From positions 434,001 to 498,000 of the forward strand of contig JAIYAT010000035.1 of the NCBI GenBank assembly GCA_027488905.1: a stretch of DNA of 64,000 nucleotides. Direction: 5' to 3'. The position numbers and the translations under genes are program-made. This DNA is from Bacteroidota bacterium. Its GTDB lineage: Bacteria; Bacteroidota; Bacteroidia; UKL13-3. Under the pieces are notes generated by a model. That model did not search any database, was not told the origin of the DNA, and saw nothing but the letters and a program-made list of their open reading frames with translations. Every line of letters begins with the position of its first letter. Within the stretch, counting starts at the first letter, position 1. Of this stretch, positions 26,354 through 34,551 are shown piece by piece.

Positions 26354-28120
26354 ATGATAGATTTCGAAAAATATTTGCTCCTCTCTACCTTTTTGCTATT
26401 GATTATTTTCTTAATAATCGATAAATGGAAACCAAGTCTTTTATTTGGTGGCGCAGCTATTTTATTACTTTCTTTTGGTATCTTAACGCCAACTGAATTT
26501 CTTTCTGGATTTGCAAATGAATCCATCATCACCATTTTTTTATTATTGGCATTAACTTCAATATTGAATGAATATTTTAACATTTCTTATCTATTCAACA
26601 ACTACCTAAAAAATGTTAAAACAACAAAAGGCTATTTATTAAAAATGGGAGCTGGAGTTAGCGTATTATCTTCATTTATAAATAATACTCCCATCGTTGC
26701 AATGCTGCTTCCAATGGTTTATGAAGGAGGAAAAAAAAGAAACATTTCACCATCCTTACTACTAATTCCGCTATCGTATATTACTGTTTTAGGAGGTATG
26801 ATTACCGTAATTGGCACCTCAACCAATTTGGTATTAAATGGGTTAATTGTTTCAAAAGGATTGGAACCACTCACAACAATTGATTATTTGATACCAGGAA
26901 CCTTAGTAACCGTAATTGGGGTTTTGTTTATCTCCTTGTTGGGTTACAAATTGTTGCCAAAAAATAAAGATGTAATTTCAGAAGCAAAAGCTAACCTCAA
27001 GGAATACATTGTAGAAATTGAAATTGAAGCAAACTCAAAATTGATTGGGAAGTCGGTTATTGAGGCTGGTTTAAGGAATTTAGAGGGCATTTTCTTAATA
27101 GAAATAATTAGGAACAATTCAGTTATAAGTCCGGTTGAACCTAATGAAATGCTATTAGGAAATGACAGGTTATTTTTTGTAGGAGAAACTGATAAAATCA
27201 TAAATTTAATCAATCAAGAACGAGGATTGTTGTTCCCTCAAAAAAGTTATGATAAGCATAACCAAGGACTTGAAATTGTTGAAACGGTTATTCCGGCCAA
27301 CTCTGAATTAGTAGGAAGAAGCTTAAAAGAGTTTCAATTTAGAGATAAATATGATGCTGCAGTGATTGCAATTCATAGAAATGGGGAAAGAGTTAGGGGA
27401 AAAATTGGTGAGGTAATTTTGGATAAAGGCGATTTATTGATGCTTTCAGTTGGAAAGAACTTTAATGCTAAACAAAAGTTTGATACAAACTTCTACTTGA
27501 TTTCAATTCTAAAAAGAACAAAACAAATCTCTAAACATAAAAAGTATATTATTCAATTTTGTACCGCTTTTTTCTTGCTGCTAACGCTACTGGGAATAAT
27601 TAAGTTCTTCGTTTTCCTAGTTTTAATTTTAACTGTTTTTACTGCCCTCGGCTACATTGATTTTGAGCAATTAAAAAAACAGTTAAATTTAGAGTTATTC
27701 TCTGTACTTGGTTGTTCAATTGCAATTAGCACAGCGATTGTAAATTCTAGTTTAACCAAAGATTTAGAACTTTTAATTTCTAATATCATTGACCTAAACA
27801 ACCCCTCCTATTCTATCGTTCTAATCTATTTTATAACCGTTTTTATTACCTCATTTATTACTAACACTGCCACAGTAGCAATTATTTTCCCAATTGGATT
27901 TGCTTTAATTGGTGCATCTGGAATAAACCCAAATGCAATTTTTCTAGCCATTTCTTTTGGTGCTTCTTGTTGTTTTCTCACACCAATTGGATATCAAACA
28001 AACTTAATGGTGCAAGGCCCGGGAAATTATAAGTTCGTAGATTATTTTAAACTTGGTATTCCTTTGACAATTATATATTCAACCCTTGTTTTAACTTGGA
28101 TCATTTATTATTACTTATGA
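26354..28120 (+). CDS. SLC13-type anion (probable sulfate) transporter with TrkA-C domains
   Basis: About 588 residues. Two membrane halves of the DASS/SLC13 fold flank two cytoplasmic RCK-C/TrkA-C domains (about 200-380; 'IEIEANSKLIGKSVIEAGLRN' and 'VIPANSELVGRSLKEF'). The ion/substrate motifs are 'SSFINNTPIVAMLLP' with 'VIGTSTNLVLNG' in the first half and 'FITNTATVAIIFP' in the second. The position between cysQ and cysC makes sulfate the likely substrate. The ATG at 26354 follows the cysQ stop by one base, and its stop overlaps the cysC start (ATGA), so expression is coupled. Confidence 0.88.
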   Translation: MIDFEKYLLLSTFLLLIIFLIIDKWKPSLLFGGAAILLLSFGILTPTEFLSGFANESIITIFLLLALTSILNEYFNISYLFNNYLKNVKTTKGYLLKMGAGVSVLSSFINNTPIVAMLLPMVYEGGKKRNISPSLLLIPLSYITVLGGMITVIGTSTNLVLNGLIVSKGLEPLTTIDYLIPGTLVTVIGVLFISLLGYKLLPKNKDVISEAKANLKEYIVEIEIEANSKLIGKSVIEAGLRNLEGIFLIEIIRNNSVISPVEPNEMLLGNDRLFFVGETDKIINLINQERGLLFPQKSYDKHNQGLEIVETVIPANSELVGRSLKEFQFRDKYDAAVIAIHRNGERVRGKIGEVILDKGDLLMLSVGKNFNAKQKFDTNFYLISILKRTKQISKHKKYIIQFCTAFFLLLTLLGIIKFFVFLVLILTVFTALGYIDFEQLKKQLNLELFSVLGCSIAISTAIVNSSLTKDLELLISNIIDLNNPSYSIVLIYFITVFITSFITNTATVAIIFPIGFALIGASGINPNAIFLAISFGASCCFLTPIGYQTNLMVQGPGNYKFVDYFKLGIPLTIIYSTLVLTWIIYYYL

Positions 28121-28722
28121 CAGAAAAATTGCAAATCATTCAACAGAACTTTGCTATTGATAAACAAACAAGAAACAAATTACGTGGCCATAACTCTTTT
28201 GTTATTTGGTTAACTGGACTATCTGGTTCTGGGAAATCTACGCTAGCAAATGAAATAGAAGTTGAGTTATTCAATCGAAATATAAATGTCTTTATACTCG
28301 ATGGAGATAATCTTCGTGGTGGTTTAAACAAGGATTTAACTTTCTCCGAAACCGATAGAGAAGAAAACATTAGAAGGGTTGCTGAAGTGTCAAAAATTTT
28401 AATGGATGCGGGAACAATTGTAATTTCAGCCTTTATTTCTCCCTTTGAAAAAGATAGAAGGATGGCAAAAGAAATTGTAGGTAGCGATAATTTTATTGAA
28501 ATTTATGTTGATTGTCCAATTGATATTTGTGAAAATAGAGATGTGAAAGGCCTTTATAAAAAGGCAAGAAATGGCGAAATTTCAAATTTTACAGGGATAA
28601 GCAGTCCCTTCGAAACTCCTGTAAATCCTGACATAATTGTCAATACAAACAATGAATCAATCAAACAAAGTAGCGATAAAATTTTAGCATCTATTTTACC
28701 AAAACTTGTAATACATGAATAA
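28117..28722 (+). CDS. cysC: Adenylylsulfate kinase (APS kinase)
   Basis: About 201 residues. The P-loop 'GLSGSGKST' (residues 34-42), 'ILDGDNLRGGLNKDLTFSETDREENIRRVAEV' and 'ISAFISPFEKDR' are textbook APS kinase motifs. It phosphorylates APS at the 3'-hydroxyl to make PAPS. The start ATG at 28117 overlaps the transporter stop, and its own end overlaps cysD by 8 bp. It is a separate enzyme here, not fused to CysN as in NodQ-type proteins. Confidence 0.96.
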   Translation: MTEKLQIIQQNFAIDKQTRNKLRGHNSFVIWLTGLSGSGKSTLANEIEVELFNRNINVFILDGDNLRGGLNKDLTFSETDREENIRRVAEVSKILMDAGTIVISAFISPFEKDRRMAKEIVGSDNFIEIYVDCPIDICENRDVKGLYKKARNGEISNFTGISSPFETPVNPDIIVNTNNESIKQSSDKILASILPKLVIHE

Positions 28723-29620
28723 CTATCTTTTAAAACATTTACAGGAATTAGAGTCTGAATCTATCTATATCATGAGAGAGGTTTTTTCTCAGTTCGAAAA
28801 CCCTGTTATACTTTTTTCAGGTGGAAAGGATAGCATTGTATTAACACATTTAGCTAGAAAAGCTTTTTGGCCAGCAAAAATTCCCTTTCCACTTTTGCAT
28901 ATAGATACTAGTCATAACTTTCCAGAAACTTTAAGCTATCGGGATTGGATGGTTAATGAAATTGGAGCTAGGTTAATAATCGGTTCGGTTCAAAACTCAA
29001 TAGATTTAGGTCGAACCAAAGAAGAATCTGGACTTAATGCAAGCAGAAATGCCTTACAAACGATAACACTTTTAGATGCAATTACTGAACACAAGTTCGA
29101 CGCCTGCTTAGGTGGCGCAAGGCGTGATGAAGAAAAGGCAAGAGCAAAGGAACGAATCTTTTCACATAGAGATGAGTTTGGCCAATGGAATCCTAAAAAC
29201 CAAAGACCTGAATTATGGAATCTATTCAATGGTAATAAGCTAGTAGACGAGCACTTTCGCGTGTTTCCTATAAGCAATTGGACAGAAATGGATGTTTGGC
29301 AATACATTTTAGCTGAAAACATTAGCCTACCCAGTTTATATTTTGCGCATGAAAGAGAAGTTTTTGAAAGAAACAAAACCTTACTTTCTGTTTCTCCTTA
29401 CCTCACCTTGCGCGAAGGAGAAAAAGCCATTAAAAAAGTAGTTAGGTATCGCACCTGTGGCGACATGACCATTACTGGGGCTATTGAATCTGAAGCGAAA
29501 ACCTTGGAAGAAATTATTATTGAAGTGGCAGCCTCAAGGCTTACCGAGAGAGGCAATAGAGAGGATGATAAACGTTCTGAGACAAGCATGGAAGACCGTA
29601 AAAAGCAGGGGTACTTTTAA
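28715..29620 (+). CDS. cysD: Sulfate adenylyltransferase subunit 2
   Basis: 301 residues of the PAPS-reductase-like ATP pyrophosphatase fold. The PP-loop 'LFSGGKDSIVLTHLARKAFWP' starts near residue 33, followed by 'LLHIDTSHNFPETLSYRDW', 'ARRDEEKARAKERIFS' and a C-terminal 'RTCGDMTITGAIESEA'. With the CysN GTPase it makes APS from sulfate and ATP. The ATG at 28715 lies inside the end of cysC (8-bp overlap). An 11-bp gap leads to cysN. Confidence 0.97.
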   Translation: MNNYLLKHLQELESESIYIMREVFSQFENPVILFSGGKDSIVLTHLARKAFWPAKIPFPLLHIDTSHNFPETLSYRDWMVNEIGARLIIGSVQNSIDLGRTKEESGLNASRNALQTITLLDAITEHKFDACLGGARRDEEKARAKERIFSHRDEFGQWNPKNQRPELWNLFNGNKLVDEHFRVFPISNWTEMDVWQYILAENISLPSLYFAHEREVFERNKTLLSVSPYLTLREGEKAIKKVVRYRTCGDMTITGAIESEAKTLEEIIIEVAASRLTERGNREDDKRSETSMEDRKKQGYF

Positions 29621-29631
29621 TATTAAAGCAG

Positions 29632-30897
29632 ATGAATAACGAATCCTATTTAAATATGGAATTGCTGCGGTTTACCACAGCTGGCAGTGTGGATGACGGG
29701 AAAAGCACACTAATTGGTAGACTTTTATATGATTCTAAATCAATATTTCAAGACCAACTCGATAGTATTACAAAAATATCAAACCGAAAAGGCTTGGACC
29801 ATATCGATTTATCTTTACTCACAGACGGACTTAAAGATGAAAGAGAGCAAGGCATAACCATTGAAGTGGCTTATAGATATTTTGCAACTCCTAAAAGGAA
29901 ATTCATTATTGCAGATACCCCGGGGCATATACAATATACTCGAAACATGGTTACTGGTGCATCCACTGCGAATGTTGCCTTAATTATAATTGATGCAAGA
30001 AAAGGGGTAATCGAGCAAACCTATAGACATAGTTTTATTGCTTCCTTGCTTCAGATTCCACATTTAATTGTATGTGTCAATAAAATGGACTTGGTAAATT
30101 ATGAGGAAGAAGTTTTTAATACGATTGTAACTAATTACAAAAACTTTGCCTCTAAACTCGATGTAAAGGATATTAGTTTTATTCCGATTAGTGCTTTAAA
30201 TGGAGACAATGTTGTCAATAGATCTGCTAACATGAATTGGTATGAGGGTTCAACCTTAATGTATACCTTAGAAAATATGCATATTGGTTCAGACCAAAAC
30301 CATTTAGACCCACGATTTCCAGTTCAAACAATTATTAGGCCTCATTCCACTGAATTCCACGACCACAGGGCTTATGCAGGAAGAGTTGAAGGAGGCGTAT
30401 TTAGAAAAGGAGAAGAGGTTTTGCTGCTTCCAAGTGGATTGAAAAGTAAAATCAAATCCATTTTTTATGGAGATAAAGAAATAACAGAAGCCTTCCCTCC
30501 TATGTCTGTTTCTATGACTTTGTGCGATGAAATTGACATTAGTAGAGGTGATATTTTTGTGAAGCAAAATAACCAACCAAACGCCTCGCAAGACTTAGAA
30601 GTGATGTTTTGTTGGCTCAACCAAAGCCCTTTGAACTTATCTGGTAAATATTTATTGAAGCATACTACCAATAGTGTAAGAGCTATTTTTAAAGAAATAA
30701 TTTACAAACTTGATATACAAACCATCAGCAGAAACGAAATGGATAAGGAAATTGGATCCAATGATATTTTTAGAGCAAAAATTAGAACAACCAAACCCTT
30801 GTTTTTTGACCCATATCGTAAAAATAGAAATACCGGAAGTTTAATTTTAATTGATGAAACTACCAATGAAACCTTGGCTGCAGGGATGATTGTGTAA
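29632..30897 (+). CDS. cysN: Sulfate adenylyltransferase subunit 1 (GTPase)
   Basis: 421 residues. An EF-Tu-like GTPase with P-loop 'GSVDDGKST' (residues 18-26), switch region 'DEREQGITIEVAYRYF', 'DTPGHIQYTRNMVTGAS' and 'CVNKMDL', then two beta-barrel domains to the C-terminus. It couples GTP hydrolysis to APS formation by CysD. There is no C-terminal kinase domain, consistent with separate cysC. It is the last gene of the sulfation cluster; the DUF389 gene follows after about 50 bp. Confidence 0.96.
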   Translation: MNNESYLNMELLRFTTAGSVDDGKSTLIGRLLYDSKSIFQDQLDSITKISNRKGLDHIDLSLLTDGLKDEREQGITIEVAYRYFATPKRKFIIADTPGHIQYTRNMVTGASTANVALIIIDARKGVIEQTYRHSFIASLLQIPHLIVCVNKMDLVNYEEEVFNTIVTNYKNFASKLDVKDISFIPISALNGDNVVNRSANMNWYEGSTLMYTLENMHIGSDQNHLDPRFPVQTIIRPHSTEFHDHRAYAGRVEGGVFRKGEEVLLLPSGLKSKIKSIFYGDKEITEAFPPMSVSMTLCDEIDISRGDIFVKQNNQPNASQDLEVMFCWLNQSPLNLSGKYLLKHTTNSVRAIFKEIIYKLDIQTISRNEMDKEIGSNDIFRAKIRTTKPLFFDPYRKNRNTGSLILIDETTNETLAAGMIV

Positions 30898-30948
30898 GCT
30901 TTTTGGCTAATTTAAAAAAAAATATATCTTGGCTGAAAATGTATAGAA

Positions 30949-32061
30949 ATGAATTTTTTAAAAGTCCTCTCCTATTTTAGTTTAAAAAACGAACTCGAAA
31001 GCTACGAAGAGCTCAATGACAAAATAGAATCAGGTGTAGTTTTTAAAGGAACCAATTTATGGGTTCTGGTGTTTGCCATTTTTCTTGCCTCACTAGGATT
31101 AAATGTTAACTCTCCAGCAGTAATCATTGGTGCCATGCTGGTTTCGCCACTGATGGGACCTATAATGGGAATTGGATTTTCGATGGGTACCTATAATTTT
31201 TTGTTGTTAAAAAAATCAGCAAGGAACTTTGGATTTGCAATCATTACTGCTTTAGTTACTTCAACAATTTTCTTTATTTTTTCTCCTATTCATGAAGCAC
31301 ATTCAGAACTTTTGGCTCGAACCAAACCCAATTTTTACGATGTTTTAATCGCTTTATTTGGTGGATTGGCAGGCATATTTGGAACGGCTAGCAGACAAAA
31401 AGGAAATGTACTGCCAGGCGTTGCAATTGCAACTGCCTTGATGCCGCCTTTATGCACAGCAGGATATGGTTTATCTGACCTTAACCCAGAAATATTTTTT
31501 GGAGCCTTATTCTTATTTACAATCAACACTGTTTTTATTGCCTGGGCAACTTATTTGGGGACTCGCTTTTTTAAAACACCATTGTTTCAATACCCAGAAA
31601 TAGAAAGGGAAAAGAAGGCGAAAAGATATATGTATGGTCTATTGCTGCTTACACTAATCCCTAGCATTTATTTTGCATATGATTCGGTTCAAAAGAATAA
31701 TTTTAAACAAAAAGCAACAAGGTTTGTAAATGATTTGAGTGTTTCAAATGGAACTTTTCTCATCAAACATACCATTGATGAAAATGAAAAAAGCATAGCA
31801 TTAACTTTTGCTGGTTCTGGAATTGACAGTGTTTACAAAGAATCCTTAAAAGAAAAATTAAACCAATATAAATTAAAAGAAGCTAAACTAACCGTGCATC
31901 AAAGCATGAATTTTTTAGATGCTAGTAAGGGAAATAAAAGTATTCAAGATTTAAATTCAACAATAGCATCTCTTAAAGCTGAAATGACTTTATTACAAGA
32001 ATCTATTCGTAAACTGCAAGCCGAAAGAATGAAAGATTCTATTGGAAAAAATGCTCAATAA
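30949..32061 (+). CDS. DUF389 membrane protein
   Basis: 370 residues. The central membrane domain has the DUF389/TIGR00341 hallmarks: 'GLNVNSPAVIIGAMLVSPLMGPIMGIG', 'LIALFGGLAGIFGTA' and 'LPGVAIATALMPPLCTAGYGL'. A soluble C-terminal part (about 235-370) ends in a predicted coiled coil ('NSTIASLKAEMTLLQESIRKLQAE'). The family's function is unknown. The 50-bp gap after cysN leaves open whether it belongs to that operon. Its stop is 7 bp before the next start. Confidence 0.9.
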   Translation: MNFLKVLSYFSLKNELESYEELNDKIESGVVFKGTNLWVLVFAIFLASLGLNVNSPAVIIGAMLVSPLMGPIMGIGFSMGTYNFLLLKKSARNFGFAIITALVTSTIFFIFSPIHEAHSELLARTKPNFYDVLIALFGGLAGIFGTASRQKGNVLPGVAIATALMPPLCTAGYGLSDLNPEIFFGALFLFTINTVFIAWATYLGTRFFKTPLFQYPEIEREKKAKRYMYGLLLLTLIPSIYFAYDSVQKNNFKQKATRFVNDLSVSNGTFLIKHTIDENEKSIALTFAGSGIDSVYKESLKEKLNQYKLKEAKLTVHQSMNFLDASKGNKSIQDLNSTIASLKAEMTLLQESIRKLQAERMKDSIGKNAQ

Positions 32062-32068
32062 ATATTGT

Positions 32069-33625
32069 ATGAAAAAAATATTACTTAACTGCCTTTTTAT
32101 AGTTGTTAGTTTTAACACCTTTTCTCAAAACAATTTTGTAAAAGATTCTTTAGATGTTTACATCGAAAGAGAAATGAAGAGATGGCAAGTGCCAGGCCTA
32201 GCCATTGCCATCGTAAAAGACGGAAAGATTGTGCTTACCAAGGGATATGGTGTTACCTCCATTAAAGATTCAAAAAAGGTTAATGAGTATACTCTTTTTC
32301 AAATTGCCTCTAATTCTAAAGCCTTTACAGGAACAGCCATTGCACAATTGCACGAAGAAAAAAAGATTCATTTAGACTCAGCTGCCACAAAGTATTTACC
32401 CTATTTTAAACTGTTTGAACCAAGCTCAACACAATTGTGTACGGTGCGCGATTTATTGACACATCGCATTGGCCATGGAACCTTCCAAGGAGATTTTTTA
32501 AATTGGGGCAGCAACCTAACACGCAAAGAAATTGTTGAAAAAATGAGCCTTACCCAACCTAAGTATCCCTTTAGATATACTTATGGTTATTGCAATGCTG
32601 GTTATATTGCAGCAGGTGAAATTATTCTGGCAACAAGCGGATTAACTTGGGATGAATACCTAAATACAAAGTATTTTCAACCTTTGGAAATGAAGCATAC
32701 CAATACTTCTTACGCAACCATGAATACAGATGCAAACGCATGTGCACCTCACACTAAATACCTAGATAAACTAACGCAAATCCCATTGGCTAATATAGAT
32801 AATATGGGCGCATCGGCAGCTATCAATTCTTGCGCAGCAGATATGGCCAATTGGTTGATTATGCAGTTAAACAATGGTAAATTTAACGGTAATACCATTG
32901 TTTCTTCATCAGTACTAAGAGAAACTAGGAAATCTCAAATGGTTGTAAGAGATGTTAACTCTAAGATTTTTTCTGGCAAGCATTTCAACAACTATGGCCT
33001 AGGCTGGGCAAGCTCTGACTATTACGGCAAACGCGTTTATGAGCACAGTGGAGGTGCCAATGGCTTTGTAACCAAAACAGAATTTATACCTGAAGAAAAC
33101 TTAGGCGTTTTGGTTTATACTAACTCTGATGCAAACTCATTGTATGATGCCCTACCCAAACAAATTATTGAAGCCTATTTAAACTTACCATATAGAAATA
33201 TCAGTCAGATGTATTACGATGCAGGTGCCGATAGCAGAGAAGATGAGTTAAGGGCTACAGATAGTTTAATGGCACTTTCAGCTAGTTCAAGGCCAGAAGA
33301 TTTTGAAACAAAACGATTAATTGGTTATTATCAAAATGCCTTTTATGGGAAAATTGCCTTGTTTGAACGTAAAGGTAAATTAATGTTGTGGATGGAACAT
33401 CACCCTAAAAATATAGCGACCTTAAGTTATTTAGATGAAAATAAATTTGTTACCGTTTACTCAGACTTAACCTGTGGAATTGAGTTGAGTACAGTAAAGT
33501 TAGAGAACAATCAACCTAAATCTATCATCATAAAGGTAAACGACTTTATCGACTATGAGTCGTATGAGTTTGAATATATTGGAATGCCTAAGGATGTGAA
33601 GTTTCCACCGGAAATACCGCGTTAG
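32069..33625 (+). CDS. Secreted serine hydrolase (beta-lactamase/class C family)
   Basis: About 518 residues from the ATG at 32069, which gives a signal peptide 'MKKILLNCLFIVVSFNTFSQ'. The catalytic SxxK is in 'IASNSKAFTGTAIAQL', the YxN in 'YGYCNAGYIAAGEI', and a C-terminal HxG-type motif in 'YEHSGGANGF'. A small beta-rich C-terminal domain (about 420-518) follows, as in many class C-related peptidases/esterases. It should act in the periplasm or outside. Its last 38 bp overlap the convergent lyase gene. Confidence 0.88.
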   Translation: MKKILLNCLFIVVSFNTFSQNNFVKDSLDVYIEREMKRWQVPGLAIAIVKDGKIVLTKGYGVTSIKDSKKVNEYTLFQIASNSKAFTGTAIAQLHEEKKIHLDSAATKYLPYFKLFEPSSTQLCTVRDLLTHRIGHGTFQGDFLNWGSNLTRKEIVEKMSLTQPKYPFRYTYGYCNAGYIAAGEIILATSGLTWDEYLNTKYFQPLEMKHTNTSYATMNTDANACAPHTKYLDKLTQIPLANIDNMGASAAINSCAADMANWLIMQLNNGKFNGNTIVSSSVLRETRKSQMVVRDVNSKIFSGKHFNNYGLGWASSDYYGKRVYEHSGGANGFVTKTEFIPEENLGVLVYTNSDANSLYDALPKQIIEAYLNLPYRNISQMYYDAGADSREDELRATDSLMALSASSRPEDFETKRLIGYYQNAFYGKIALFERKGKLMLWMEHHPKNIATLSYLDENKFVTVYSDLTCGIELSTVKLENNQPKSIIIKVNDFIDYESYEFEYIGMPKDVKFPPEIPR

Positions 33626-34457
33626 CCATTACCATTGCATCTGCAAAAACATCCCTATTAATTCCATGGTTAATATTTTTAGCATCCAAAAAGGCTAAAA
33701 TGTTTTCCATTGGCATGTTTCCAGTAAGCGAATCTGCGGCCATGGGGCAGCCCCCAAAACCTTTGATTGCACCATCAAACCTGCGACAACCGCCTTCCCA
33801 TGCAGCAACAACCTTCTCTTCCCAAGTATCGGGGGTGGTATGTAAATGTGCACCAAAGGTAATTTTAGGTAAGGCCGGAATCAATTCCGAAAAAATAGAT
33901 TGAATGGATTCTGGTGTTCCCACGCCAATGGTATCACTTAAAGATAATATTTCAATCCCCATTTGCGCCATTTTCTCACTCCAATGTATTAACAAATCTG
34001 CATTCCAAGGGTCTCCATAAGGATTTCCAAAGCCCATGCTTAAATAAACCACCAAGGTTTTCTCATGTTTTATACAAAGATTTTGAATGGCAGCAACCGT
34101 TATTAAAGAATCTTCGATACTCGCATTGGTATTTCGCTGCTGAAAGGTCTCTGAAATTGAAAAAGGAAATCCTATATATTGGATTTGAGAATAATTACAG
34201 GCAGTTTCGGCCCCTCTTTGGTTGGCAACAATGGCTAAAAGTTTGGTTTGAACGCCATCTATGTTAAGTTTATTTAAAACTTCTGGGGTGTCGGCCAACT
34301 GTGGAATCGCTTTTGGAGAGACAAAACTTCCAAAGTCTAAACTATGAAAACCCGCTCTCAGCAAGCGGTTGAGGTAGTTTACCTTGGTTTGGGTTGGGAT
34401 AAATTGGTGTATGCCTTGCATAGCATCCCTCGGACATTCAATTAGTTCTAGTGCCAT
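33588..34457 (-). CDS. Hydroxymethylglutaryl-CoA lyase
   Basis: About 289 residues from the ATG at 34457 (MALELIECPRDAMQG); an ATG ten codons upstream is less likely. It is a DRE-TIM barrel enzyme with the start 'ECPRDAMQGI', 'SFVSPKAIPQLADT', metal histidines in 'FGAHLHTTPD' and the cysteine loop 'KGFGGCPMA'. It cleaves HMG-CoA to acetoacetate and acetyl-CoA in leucine degradation. The 3' end overlaps the serine hydrolase gene by 38 bp. It is divergent from the DUF349 gene. Confidence 0.92.
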   Translation of the reverse strand: MALELIECPRDAMQGIHQFIPTQTKVNYLNRLLRAGFHSLDFGSFVSPKAIPQLADTPEVLNKLNIDGVQTKLLAIVANQRGAETACNYSQIQYIGFPFSISETFQQRNTNASIEDSLITVAAIQNLCIKHEKTLVVYLSMGFGNPYGDPWNADLLIHWSEKMAQMGIEILSLSDTIGVGTPESIQSIFSELIPALPKITFGAHLHTTPDTWEEKVVAAWEGGCRRFDGAIKGFGGCPMAADSLTGNMPMENILAFLDAKNINHGINRDVFADAMVMANAVFPVETSHP

Positions 34458-34507
34458 TAAAAGATAATTTTCAAAAAATACAAGCACAAAATTATGGCTT
34501 TAATCCC

Positions 34508-34515
34508 TATTTTTG
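34508..34515 (+). promoter_or_regulatory. TAnnTTTG -7 element upstream of DUF349 gene
   Basis: TATTTTTG is a perfect TAnnTTTG match, predicting a start near 34519 and a leader of about 33 nt to the ATG at 34552. A clear -33 TTG at the expected spacing is missing. Confidence 0.35.
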
Positions 34516-34551
34516 ACGTCCTATAATTTAGAATCGTAAGTATAACGACAC

